Shown here piece by piece: positions 39,731 through 47,733 of a stretch of 64,000 nucleotides of DNA (its first letter is position 1; each line of letters opens with the position of its first letter). The position numbers and the translations under genes were made by a program. Under the pieces are notes generated by a model, which saw only the letters and a program-made list of their open reading frames with translations, did no database searches and was not told the DNA's origin. This DNA comes from JAWKOK01 sp963698255 (GTDB lineage: Bacteria > Chloroflexota > Anaerolineae > Caldilineales > Caldilineaceae): contig CAVOQD010000023.1 of the NCBI GenBank assembly GCA_963698255.1, positions 248,001 to 312,000 of the forward strand, given 5' to 3'.

Positions 39731-40492
39731 CTAGGCGATGACCTCAAGCTTGTCGGAGACGAGCGAGAGGAGGAAATTGCGTGGCTCCGCAGCATCAAAG
39801 AGCACGGCGATGGTGGTGTCGTCGCCGCTGCCGTTGAGGTCCGTGATCACACCGTCGCCATAGTGGGAATGGCGCACGCGCTGGCCGCTGGCGTATTCTG
39901 TGGCGCCGGTCTTGGCGGGTCGAGGCTGTTCCCTGGTCTCAGAATCGTCGCTTGCGGCCAGACGCGAGACAGCGCCGGTCTCCCGGTCTCGCCAACTTTC
40001 GGCCAAATTTGCGATCATCTGGTTGGGATCTTTGGCCACACGGGCCCGAATATCGGACGCCCGAATTCGTGCTTCACTCAGTTCCGGCATCCAGCGGGAT
40101 TTTTCCGCGGCTGGCCTGTTTCCCTGAGCCAGGACTCGACTGGCACGCGACAGCACCCGCACCAGACCATCCAACTGTTTGAGGGGGTCTTCCATCAGAT
40201 AGACCACGGCCAGTTGGACATCATTCACCCGGCAGAGTTCGACGCGCGTCTGGTCACGCTGCTGGGCTTCCAGCAGTTCCCACTCGCTCTGTCGTCGTTG
40301 GCCCCGCCCGGTCAGATCGGCAAATCTGACGCCGACGCCGGCCTCGGGATAGTAGCGATCAAGCTTCAGGCGGCGATTGGTTGAGGGATTGACCAACCAG
40401 TCGGGGTTGGCATCTTTCTGCATCTCAAAACCGTCAAACGTTCGGGCCAAAATTTCCTGCCACGCATTCATTGCAAGGTATAGACTAGACAT
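39731..40492 (-). CDS. Unknown protein with nuclease-like N-terminus and UvrD-type Tudor C-terminus
   Basis: The ATG at 40492 has AGAAGAGCT upstream. Of 253 residues, the first ~110 (KLDRYYPEAGVGVRF, then QQRDQTRVELCRVNDVQL) follow the strand pattern of restriction-endonuclease-like folds, though the usual catalytic Glu after the second strand looks replaced. A helical middle leads to a C-terminal ~50 residues (QRVRHSHYGDGVITDL, IAVLFD, FLLSLVSDKLEVI) resembling the Tudor-like tail of UvrD/PcrA helicases. The combination suggests a DNA- or RNA polymerase-linked protein (inference). Confidence 0.6.
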   Translation of the reverse strand: MSSLYLAMNAWQEILARTFDGFEMQKDANPDWLVNPSTNRRLKLDRYYPEAGVGVRFADLTGRGQRRQSEWELLEAQQRDQTRVELCRVNDVQLAVVYLMEDPLKQLDGLVRVLSRASRVLAQGNRPAAEKSRWMPELSEARIRASDIRARVAKDPNQMIANLAESWRDRETGAVSRLAASDDSETREQPRPAKTGATEYASGQRVRHSHYGDGVITDLNGSGDDTTIAVLFDAAEPRNFLLSLVSDKLEVIA

Positions 40493-40649
40493 AGCTCTTC
40501 TTTGATCTGATCTGCGAATAATCGGCGTCAACGGAGGTCAAAAGGACCAGGGTGAATCGTAGCACATCCGTTCAACTCGTGCAACCGGACCACGGTTTCG
40601 TTCTCCAACCTTCGCAGGTTTGGACGCCGCAGTGCTATAATCCGCAGCT

Positions 40650-42371
40650 ATGGCTACAGACCGGAAACCCCTAGCTGACGAAGGTTCAAATACAGACCGT
40701 GTTGCTTCACAACAATCTGACGGCGTCTGGGTCGGGGCTGAATCAGAGTCCTCTCCGACAGAAGCGGCCAACATGAACAAAACAGCGCAAGAGGCAACCG
40801 CAACCGGCGCGCTCGACAATCGAGGGATCGCCAGCGCTGCGCTCTTGGTCATGGTCTTCTTTGTGCTCAGCCGCTTCACCGGCCTGGCACGCGAGATCAT
40901 CGTCGGAGCGCAGTTTGGGACCAGCGGCGAACTCGACGCCTATCTGGCCGCGTTCCGTCTGCCCGATCTCCTCTTCCAACTGGTGGCCGGCGGCGCCTTG
41001 GGCAGTGCATTCATCCCCACGTTTTCCGGCTTCTGGGTCAAAGGCGAGCACCGTGCCGCCTGGCTGCTCTTCAGTCACGTGCTCAACGGTATTACGCTGA
41101 TCCTCATTGCATTGGCCGGTCTCGGGGTCATTTTTGCAGAGCCGTTGGTGGCCAACATTATTGCGCCGGGGTTTTCGGCCGAGCAACAGGTGCTGACCGC
41201 AAACCTCATGCGCTGGATGTTGTTGAGCACCATCGTCTTTGGCGCCAGCGGCCTGATCATGGGCGCATTGAATGCCGTGCAGCATTTCCTGCTGCCGGCG
41301 GTCGCGCCGGTGGTCTACAATCTTTCCATCATTGCCGGGGCGCTCTTCCTGGCTCCGACGTGGGGCATCTATGGGCTGGTCGCGGGTGTTCTCGTCGGCG
41401 CGCTGGGCCATCTGCTTGTGCAGATCCCCGGCCTCTTTCGCTATCATGCTCGCTACTCGCTCAGCCTTAGCGTCTCCGATCCGGCCGTGCGCGAGGTCGC
41501 CCGCCTCATGGGACCCCGCGTGCTCGGCCTCTTCTTCGTGCAGATGCACTTTCTGGTCAACACCATTTTGGCCAGCAGCCTGGCGGAAGGCAGTCTGAGC
41601 GCGCTCAACTACGCCTGGCTGATCATGTTGCTGCCCCAGGGCATCTTCGCCCAGGCCGTGGCCACGGCCGCCTTTCCCACCTTTGCGGCCCAGATCGCCG
41701 ATGGTCAACGGGGCGCCATGCGCGGTACCTTCGGCAACATTCTGCGTACGGTCCTCTTCCTCACCATCCCGGCCGCGGTCGGGCTTTTCGTGCTGGCCGT
41801 CCCTGTCGTGACCGTGCTCCTGCAACGCGGCGAGTTCACGGCCCAGAGCACCCAGATGGTCGCCTATGCGCTGCGCTTCTACGCGCTGGGTCTCATCGCC
41901 CACGCCACCGTCGAGATCACGGTGCGCGCCTTCTACGCACTCCACGACACGTTGACGCCGGTCTCGGTGGGCATCGGGGCCATGTTCCTCAACATCTTGC
42001 TCTCGATCTGGTGGGTGCGCTACTGGTCGTTCGGCGGTCTGGCGCTGGCCAACAGCGTCGCCACCACGCTGGAGATGCTGCTCATGCTGGCCCTGCTCTC
42101 TCGTAAGATGAACGGCATCGAAGGACGACGCCTTTGGCAGGCAGTGGTCCGCAACGGCGGAGCGGCGCTGCTCATGGGCGGCGTCGTCTGGCTCTGGTTG
42201 CGCTGGATGCAGACACAATCGGCAGGGCTCTCGCCGGTCGGCGCCATGTGGATTGCAGCGCTCGTCGGCCTGGCATTGGCGGCGGTGGTCTATCTGGCCG
42301 CGGGGCTGCTCTTCAAGAGCAACGAACTGAAGCCGGCGCTGGCATTGCTGACGCGTCGTTCACGGGCGTAG
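40650..42371 (+). CDS. murJ: Lipid II flippase MurJ (MviN family)
   Basis: The protein has 573 residues and about 14 membrane helices after a polar N-terminus of about 55 residues. Family landmarks are LSRFTGLAREIIVGAQFG, DAYLAAFRLPDLLFQLVAGG, LGSAFIPTF and the LLQRGEFT loop. MurJ moves lipid-linked peptidoglycan precursors across the membrane. A TATAAT at 40636-40641 ends 8 bp before the ATG, so the transcript may be leaderless, or the ATG at 40773 (MNKTAQ) is used instead. Confidence 0.9.
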   Translation: MATDRKPLADEGSNTDRVASQQSDGVWVGAESESSPTEAANMNKTAQEATATGALDNRGIASAALLVMVFFVLSRFTGLAREIIVGAQFGTSGELDAYLAAFRLPDLLFQLVAGGALGSAFIPTFSGFWVKGEHRAAWLLFSHVLNGITLILIALAGLGVIFAEPLVANIIAPGFSAEQQVLTANLMRWMLLSTIVFGASGLIMGALNAVQHFLLPAVAPVVYNLSIIAGALFLAPTWGIYGLVAGVLVGALGHLLVQIPGLFRYHARYSLSLSVSDPAVREVARLMGPRVLGLFFVQMHFLVNTILASSLAEGSLSALNYAWLIMLLPQGIFAQAVATAAFPTFAAQIADGQRGAMRGTFGNILRTVLFLTIPAAVGLFVLAVPVVTVLLQRGEFTAQSTQMVAYALRFYALGLIAHATVEITVRAFYALHDTLTPVSVGIGAMFLNILLSIWWVRYWSFGGLALANSVATTLEMLLMLALLSRKMNGIEGRRLWQAVVRNGGAALLMGGVVWLWLRWMQTQSAGLSPVGAMWIAALVGLALAAVVYLAAGLLFKSNELKPALALLTRRSRA

Positions 42372-42554
42372 ATGTAGAACGAAATCAAACGAAATTTTTA
42401 CCGGTTTCTAATGCAATTCTATCACTGGTGTGGTAAAGTATCGCCAGGGCTTCGAAAAGGTCTGCTTGTCGGCGTTAGCAATGGGATACTCAGTTTTGGG
42501 AATGCTCAGAGCCGATGATCTTTACCCAGACCCATTGTAGGAGGAAAATACCAG

Positions 42555-43247
42555 ATGTTCTACTTCGATCCACTCTATCTTGTCCTTGCTCTGCCGGCCA
42601 TGCTACTGGGCCTCTGGGCGCAGGCCCGTGTCCGCGGGTCGTTCAAGAAGTATTCGGGCGTGCCGACCGGCACCGGCATCAACGGCGCGCAGGCGGCGCG
42701 CAAAATGCTGGACGCCAATGGGCTGCAACATGTGGAGGTCGAACGGGTCGGCGGATTTCTCTCCGATCACTATGATCCACGCGGCAAGGTGCTGAGACTC
42801 AGTTCCGATGTCTACGGCGGGGCCAATCTGGCAGCGGTCGGCGTGGCGGCCCACGAGGCAGGCCATGCCCTCCAGGATCAGACCAGCTACGCGGCCTTGA
42901 GAATGCGCTCGGCCTTGGTGCCGGCCGTCAAGGTCGGCGGCTGGGTCGGCCCCATCATCTTCTTCATCGGTCTGTTCATGTCCACGGCATTTGGCGAGAC
43001 CATTGCCTGGCTGGGCTTGATGATCTTCGGCCTGACAGCGCTCTTCGCCCTGGTGACGTTGCCCGTCGAGTTCAACGCCAGCAATCGGGCCAAAGAGCAA
43101 CTGGTCTCACTGGCGATTTTGACGCCGCAGGAAGTAACGGGCGTCAATAAGGTGCTGAGTGCAGCGGCGCTGACCTATGTGGCCGCGGCGATTCAGGCCA
43201 TCATCACCATGCTCTACTACGCATCGATCCTGCTGCGCAGAGACTAA
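42555..43247 (+). CDS. YugP-type membrane zinc metallopeptidase
   Basis: The ATG follows AGGAGGAAAATACC. The 230-residue protein has an N-terminal helix, the DUF region SGVPTGTGINGAQAARKML, DHYDPRGKVLRLSSDVY, and the zinc motif HEAGH at 100-104. Three further helices and EFNASNRAKEQL follow, all typical of the neutral zinc metallopeptidase family called YugP in Bacillus. The role is not established; a membrane quality-control protease is likely. Confidence 0.9.
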   Translation: MFYFDPLYLVLALPAMLLGLWAQARVRGSFKKYSGVPTGTGINGAQAARKMLDANGLQHVEVERVGGFLSDHYDPRGKVLRLSSDVYGGANLAAVGVAAHEAGHALQDQTSYAALRMRSALVPAVKVGGWVGPIIFFIGLFMSTAFGETIAWLGLMIFGLTALFALVTLPVEFNASNRAKEQLVSLAILTPQEVTGVNKVLSAAALTYVAAAIQAIITMLYYASILLRRD

Positions 43248-43261
43248 GCGCCCAGAAAGAA

Positions 43262-43312
43262 GTTCGTAGTGAAGGCTTCAGCCGTCCAGACTGCTAAAGC
43301 GGTTACGACGAA
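43262..43312. repeat. Imperfect palindrome before the 87-residue membrane protein gene
   Basis: GTTCGTAGTGAAGGCTTCAGC faces GCTAAAGCGGTTACGACGAAC with several mismatches. It resembles the arm design of the other intergenic palindromes here. Confidence 0.5.
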
Positions 43313-43343
43313 CGAAAGCGGGTTTTCTGTAGGAGTTGCAACA

Positions 43344-43607
43344 ATGTATCGTAACACGAGGTCCTCAATGAGGTTTCAAACCATGGGCACGGCGGGCAGC
43401 AGCCTTGGATGGATGGTTATGTTGCCGGGTCTGTTCCTGATCGCATTCGCGATTGCGATTCTGATCTGGCCACAGTTATTGGCCTACCTGATCGCCGCAG
43501 TGCTGCTGGTTGCCGGCATTTCGCTGTCGCTGTGGGGCTGGCGACTATCCAGAGCCGCACGCCGCCAGCCGTCCAACGGACAGACGGTCTACTACGAAGT
43601 CATGTAG
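43344..43607 (+). CDS. Small two-helix membrane protein (87 aa)
   Basis: The ATG at 43344 follows GTAGGAG. The product has a polar start, two adjacent helices (about 22-43 and 45-65, MVMLPGLFLIAFAIAILIWP and LLAYLIAAVLLVAGISLSLW) and a basic tail ending TVYYEVM. It resembles small unnamed membrane proteins; no function can be given. It follows the YugP gene by 96 bp and is closed by a strong terminator. Confidence 0.7.
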   Translation: MYRNTRSSMRFQTMGTAGSSLGWMVMLPGLFLIAFAIAILIWPQLLAYLIAAVLLVAGISLSLWGWRLSRAARRQPSNGQTVYYEVM

Positions 43608-43635
43608 ACGCGTTGGCTTCGAATCTAAATAGCTG

Positions 43636-43671
43636 AAAAAGGTCGGCTTCCGAGAGGAAGCCGACCTTTTT
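43636..43671. terminator. Bidirectional intrinsic terminator
   Basis: Perfect 16 bp arms, AAAAAGGTCGGCTTCC and its complement, with a GAGA loop. Confidence 0.9.
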
Positions 43672-43742
43672 GATTGGGACTTATTCAAGCAGACTTGAAG
43701 ATTCGGTCTGAGCGAGTAAAAATGTAGGTGCGGTTTGCAACC

Positions 43743-45218
43743 CATACGCATCAACTTAAGGTTATGTCTAGTTCCGGGGTGTCCTCAAAATCATAGGAAT
43801 CCCAGTGGTAGAACTCAGAAATCAGAGCAAGAAGTCGGCTCGAGTTGGGGGATTTACGTCGTTTCTGCTTGAAGCCGAAATGATCGACATGATGATAGAA
43901 CACCTGAATCTGCCCAACAAAAGCGTCTGACATTCCAAGCGTGATGTGCAACGTACGTGCAAAGCGTTCTAGCATACCACGCATCTTGAACAGACTTATC
44001 TCCCTATCGAACTGGGCGCCAAAAGGTAGCCTGACAGGTGCAATCAGGAAATAGGTTAGGATCACGCCGATCAAGCGGGCATAAAACTCGGTCATGATGC
44101 GTTCCGGCCGCAGAGATGCGACATAGTCAAGACCGCAGAAGCTTTTGCACATCTTGAAGACCAGTTCAATCTGCCAACGGATTCGATAGAGTGTAGCGAC
44201 ATCTTCCTTGCGCAGTCTAGCCGAAGGTACATTGGTGATGAAGAGCCCCCAATCAAAGAGTTTCAGACATTCCTTGGAGGCTGTTCTGCCATGGCGACGA
44301 GCATTGGCCTTGGCTTTCTGCCTCCGTCGGTCGGCCACTTCTTGAGAAAGACGGATAGCAATCAGACGACATGGAATGTGATGACAAGGTCGGCTGCCGA
44401 TACGAACGTCGTATTCAGCCACTGGTTCACACTGGTTTGCCAGCAAGTCTGCCAGGGCAATTCGCTCTCCTTCTTGATCGATGAGCGCAGTCTGCACTTG
44501 CAGTCGAGAAAGGAAGTAAGCGCCTATTGCACTGATTGCCCGGAACGTCTCTAGCACATAGTATCCGAGGTCCATGATGTAGAGTGCGTCCTTTTCGAGC
44601 ACATTCCAGTGGCCACGATACCCTTGGTCCGGCGCTCGCCCATGAGTCAATTCAAGCTGTTTAAACTGGCCGCGTAGATAATCAAAGACCAGTTGCACCT
44701 TCATGCTCGCAGTCGATGCATTGCCGCCAGAACCGGGAAAGAGTTCACTCATGTTGGCTGGCAAGCTGATCTGACTGCTGTCAACCAGATAGACGCCGCT
44801 GAATTGGTTGAGCAACTTGATTGCCAGCGGCTCAGTTTGGCGAAAATGCTCTAGAGACAGCGTCCACATTTCCTCTAGAAAGGCTTGGCTTCCAGCGTTG
44901 ATGCGACGATCAAGTCCTTGCTCAGTGATTTCGACGCCAACATCCAGACAACTTTGGGCCAAACTCGACAGCGTCATTTCTCGCTTTTCCAGAATACTGA
45001 AGACGATGGAAGCCAGAAACACACATCCGGTCAACTTGGACCGTCTCTGGACGAATTTCGTCCTTCTGGCTATGCTCTCGACTTGCACACCGAAAAACTG
45101 TTGGATCGTTTCGCTGATTTTTTCTAAATTGGGTTGCATCATATCCTCCTATCATGGTTATCAGAGTGATATAATACAACCTGCTGCAGCTAAACATAAC
45201 CTTAGGTTGATGCCTATG
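43743..45218 (-). mobile_element. IS4-family insertion sequence, complete, with target duplication
   Basis: The 1476 bp element has terminal inverted repeats: CATACGCATCAACTTAAGG at the left end and CATAGGCATCAACCTAAGG read inward from the right. 26 of the first 29 bases match. It is flanked by an 11 bp direct repeat, GGTTTGCAACC, at 43732-43742 and 45219-45229. One transposase gene fills it. The site is one arm of a palindrome. Confidence 0.92.
43751..45142 (-). CDS. IS4-family transposase
   Basis: The protein has 463 residues. The DDE residues are visible: VDSSQISLP (first Asp), YIMDLGYY (second Asp) and the YREK-type signature YRIRWQIELVFKMCK with correct Y-2-R-3-E-6-K spacing. The frame is intact, unlike many neighbours. 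The strong ribosome site AGGAGGAT precedes tandem ATG codons. The stop lies within the left inverted repeat, 9 bp from the element's end. Confidence 0.95.
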   Translation of the reverse strand: MMQPNLEKISETIQQFFGVQVESIARRTKFVQRRSKLTGCVFLASIVFSILEKREMTLSSLAQSCLDVGVEITEQGLDRRINAGSQAFLEEMWTLSLEHFRQTEPLAIKLLNQFSGVYLVDSSQISLPANMSELFPGSGGNASTASMKVQLVFDYLRGQFKQLELTHGRAPDQGYRGHWNVLEKDALYIMDLGYYVLETFRAISAIGAYFLSRLQVQTALIDQEGERIALADLLANQCEPVAEYDVRIGSRPCHHIPCRLIAIRLSQEVADRRRQKAKANARRHGRTASKECLKLFDWGLFITNVPSARLRKEDVATLYRIRWQIELVFKMCKSFCGLDYVASLRPERIMTEFYARLIGVILTYFLIAPVRLPFGAQFDREISLFKMRGMLERFARTLHITLGMSDAFVGQIQVFYHHVDHFGFKQKRRKSPNSSRLLALISEFYHWDSYDFEDTPELDITLS

Positions 45219-45229
45219 GGTTTGCAACC

Positions 45230-45288
45230 GCACGATTTCCGAATCGCCCAAAATTTCCGTAGATCGTGCGGTTGCAAACCGCACCTAC
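45230..45288. repeat. Right part of a palindrome interrupted by the IS
   Basis: Joined to 43724-43742 (with one copy of the 11 bp duplication removed), this rebuilds perfect 26 bp arms starting GTAGGTGCGGTTTGCAACCG around a 33-base loop. The IS therefore inserted into one arm of an existing element. Confidence 0.85.
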
Positions 45289-45306
45289 GATTGTCGAAAA
45301 ACTCCT

Positions 45307-46662
45307 TCAATTCGCAAACTGCGGTTCGCCGGCGCTGATGACGCGCCGGGCCGGGCGGGTGCGCAGCCAGAGCCAGCTCACACGGGCCAAGGCGCCGCAG
45401 ACCATGGCCAGGGCAACCACGTTGACGCCGTTCATAGCGTGCGAGGCAATGCCCAGAGCCAGCACGCTCGTCAGCACGGTCAGTCCGAGGATCATGGCCT
45501 CAGTGATGCCGCGCGTCTTGCGGCTGTGGAGCAGGACACCGCTGAACCAGCTTTCGAGGACGGTGAGTCCCGGCGCCAGCAGTCCGATCCAGAGACCGGC
45601 ACGGGCCGCCGGAATCAGTTCGGGCGGCAACCCAACGACGCTGCCGAACCAGATCTGGGCCAGCGGCGTGATATTCATGATCAGCAACAGGCCCACCACG
45701 GTCAACGCCAGCTTGACGGCAAAGCGTTGCAGCGGCTGCACCGAGCCGGGCTGGTCGAGCAGCACGACAGTCACTTCGGTGAAGGCAAGCCCCGCGCTCA
45801 TCATCACAATCAGAACGCCGTAGACCACCGGCCAGACGGCCAACGATGCCAGCGGATCGGGCATGCGGCTCAATGCCGCGCTGCCGATGGGCTGCACCAG
45901 GATGGCCAACAGAGAGGTCATGACCAGCGGTATATAGAAGCTGCTGAAGGAACGCAACGTCAATGGCTGGGCCACACGCTGCGCGATGCTCAACTCATCG
46001 CGCAGAACCGGTCTTACCCGGATCTTGGCATAGATGGCCTCGCTGATGACCCCAACGACGATGGTGCCGGCGGCCACGGCGATGCCCGGCAGGTCAAAGG
46101 CGTAGAAGAGCACGAGCATAGCCACAACGTCACAGACCAGACGGATGATGGCGCCCAAGGTCACTGCACGCGTGTGCTCAAAGCGGATCAGCACGCCGTA
46201 GTTGAAGCGTCGATAGGCCAGCGCCGCGGCCCAGGGCAGCATGATCTGAAAGCCGAGACGCGCCGGCTCGACAACCTGGGGCGGTACGCCAATCACATCC
46301 TCGACCAGCCGATAGAACAGCGGCGTAAAGGCCAGCAGTGCATGGATCGTCGTCAGTACGCCGGCCAACGCCAGCATATATTTGCGCAGCTTGCGGTACG
46401 ACGCTTCATCCTTGCTCAACGTTGTCGAGGCGGCCAGAAGCATGGTCACCGGCGACGCCAGAATCAACGCCAGCGGGAAGACAACGCCCCAGGCCGCCAG
46501 GTTGATTGCCGGATCGGCCTTGCGCGCCGCGACCGCGGCCAGCAGCGGAATCTCCGCCGTCATGATCAGCCAACTCGCCGCCAACGGCCACCAGGTACTC
46601 AGAATGTGAGAGGTCGTCAGCTTGTCGGACCGGGCAGAGTCGAGCAGAGAGGATGTTGTCAT
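45307..46662 (-). CDS. MATE/MOP-superfamily transporter-like protein
   Basis: The 451-residue membrane protein has 12 predicted helices in two similar halves. The opening (LSTWWPLAASWLIMTAEIPL) and RRFNYGVLIRFEHTRAV with LPPELIPAARAGLWIGLLAP fit the multidrug/oligosaccharide-lipid/polysaccharide flippase superfamily rather than classic MATE. The substrate is unknown. It is divergent from the HIT gene, with a 124 bp shared upstream region. Confidence 0.72.
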   Translation of the reverse strand: MTTSSLLDSARSDKLTTSHILSTWWPLAASWLIMTAEIPLLAAVAARKADPAINLAAWGVVFPLALILASPVTMLLAASTTLSKDEASYRKLRKYMLALAGVLTTIHALLAFTPLFYRLVEDVIGVPPQVVEPARLGFQIMLPWAAALAYRRFNYGVLIRFEHTRAVTLGAIIRLVCDVVAMLVLFYAFDLPGIAVAAGTIVVGVISEAIYAKIRVRPVLRDELSIAQRVAQPLTLRSFSSFYIPLVMTSLLAILVQPIGSAALSRMPDPLASLAVWPVVYGVLIVMMSAGLAFTEVTVVLLDQPGSVQPLQRFAVKLALTVVGLLLIMNITPLAQIWFGSVVGLPPELIPAARAGLWIGLLAPGLTVLESWFSGVLLHSRKTRGITEAMILGLTVLTSVLALGIASHAMNGVNVVALAMVCGALARVSWLWLRTRPARRVISAGEPQFAN

Positions 46663-46786
46663 GCAGCCGCCAATTTCAACACAATGCTTTTGAGATACGA
46701 TTCAGGTCGTGTTACTATCCCCTCATACTATCCTGACAATGGCGTCATCGCAAGCCGCAACACGCACCAAATGGTTAGGACATCCC

Positions 46787-47140
46787 ATGCCCGAAGAGAC
46801 GATTTTCAGCCGCATCATCCGCAAAGAGATCCCATCCGACATGGTCTATCAGGATGAGTTGGTCACGGCCTTTGCCGATATCAACCCGCAGGCGCCCGTG
46901 CATATCCTGGTGGTTCCCAACAAGCTCATCCCTACCGTCAACGATGTGACGGCGGAAGACGAACTGACATTGGGCCGCATGTTCACGGTCGCCGCCAAGA
47001 TCGCGGCGGACTACGGCATTGCCGAAAACGGCTATCGGCTGATGGTCAACTGCAACCGTGACGGCGGGCAGGAGGTCTATCATCTGCACATGCACATTCT
47101 CGGCGGTCGCCGCCTGGGGCCGATGCTCGTACGCAACTAA
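46787..47140 (+). CDS. HIT-family protein (histidine triad nucleotide-binding)
   Basis: The ATG at 46787 begins MPEETIFSRIIRKEIPSDMV, as in Hint-type proteins. The 117-residue protein ends with the histidine triad HLHMHILGGR. These proteins hydrolyse nucleoside phosphoramidates such as adenylated lysine. Length is normal. Confidence 0.93.
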   Translation: MPEETIFSRIIRKEIPSDMVYQDELVTAFADINPQAPVHILVVPNKLIPTVNDVTAEDELTLGRMFTVAAKIAADYGIAENGYRLMVNCNRDGGQEVYHLHMHILGGRRLGPMLVRN

Positions 47141-47171
47141 AAAGCCCAGCCGAAGTCAAGCGGCCGGGCTT
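47140..47171. terminator. Intrinsic terminator between HIT and mscL genes
   Basis: AAAGCCCAGCCG ... CGGCCGGGCTT serves the convergent HIT and mscL genes. Confidence 0.7.
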
Positions 47172-47196
47172 GGTCTCACAGTATGCCGACGGCGGG

Positions 47197-47590
47197 TCAG
47201 CCTTTTTGCGCCTCGATCAGGTCACGGATTTCGGTAAGGAGCTTTTCTTCGGCAGTCAGTTCCGGCTCAGCTTCGACCTTCTCTTCTTCCGGTCCAGGAG
47301 AACTGCTCGGCGGCCTTGTTCATTGCCTTGACCATCAAGAAGATGACGACGGCGATGATGAGGAAATTGATGACGGCCTGGATGAAGGTTCCATACATAA
47401 TCGTCGCATCGCCCACCTGGATAGAGAGCGACGAAAAATCGACGCCGCCCATCAGCACGCCGATCAGTGGCATGATGATGTCATCGACCAGCGAGTTGAC
47501 GATGGCCGTGAAGGCTGCACCCATGACCACCGCCACAGCCAGATCCATGACGTTGCCGCGGGCAATAAATTCTCGAAACTCTTTCAACAT
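47197..47590 (-). CDS. mscL: Large-conductance mechanosensitive channel MscL (frameshifted near C-terminus)
   Basis: The ATG at 47590 follows AAGGAGTAGCC. MLKEFREFIARGNVMDLAVAV and AFTAIVNSLVDDIIMPLIGV are the N-terminal amphipathic helix and first membrane helix. The second is FIQAVINFLIIAVVIFLMVKAMN. An indel near 47297 moves the frame; the cytoplasmic helix then reads EEKLLTEIRDLIEAQKG with a stop at 47197-47199. MscL opens under osmotic downshock. Confidence 0.93.
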
Positions 47591-47733
47591 TTTGGCTACT
47601 CCTTCATTTGAATATTCGTCGCTGAGAGTCGTCGAAAGTACTTGCACAAGAATACAACACCAACATTACGACCCATATTAAGGTCCGTATTACAATCCGT
47701 TCAGCAGACGACCGTAACCCCAAGGAAACGACC

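Noticed and set aside
40743..42218. Minus-strand frame of 491 codons opposite murJ
   Set aside because: Extremely hydrophilic His/Gln/Glu/Arg composition is the complement of a membrane protein gene, not a real product.
45439..46857. Plus-strand frame of 472 codons opposite the MATE-like gene
   Set aside because: Same reason: a Gln/His/Arg-rich shadow of a hydrophobic protein.
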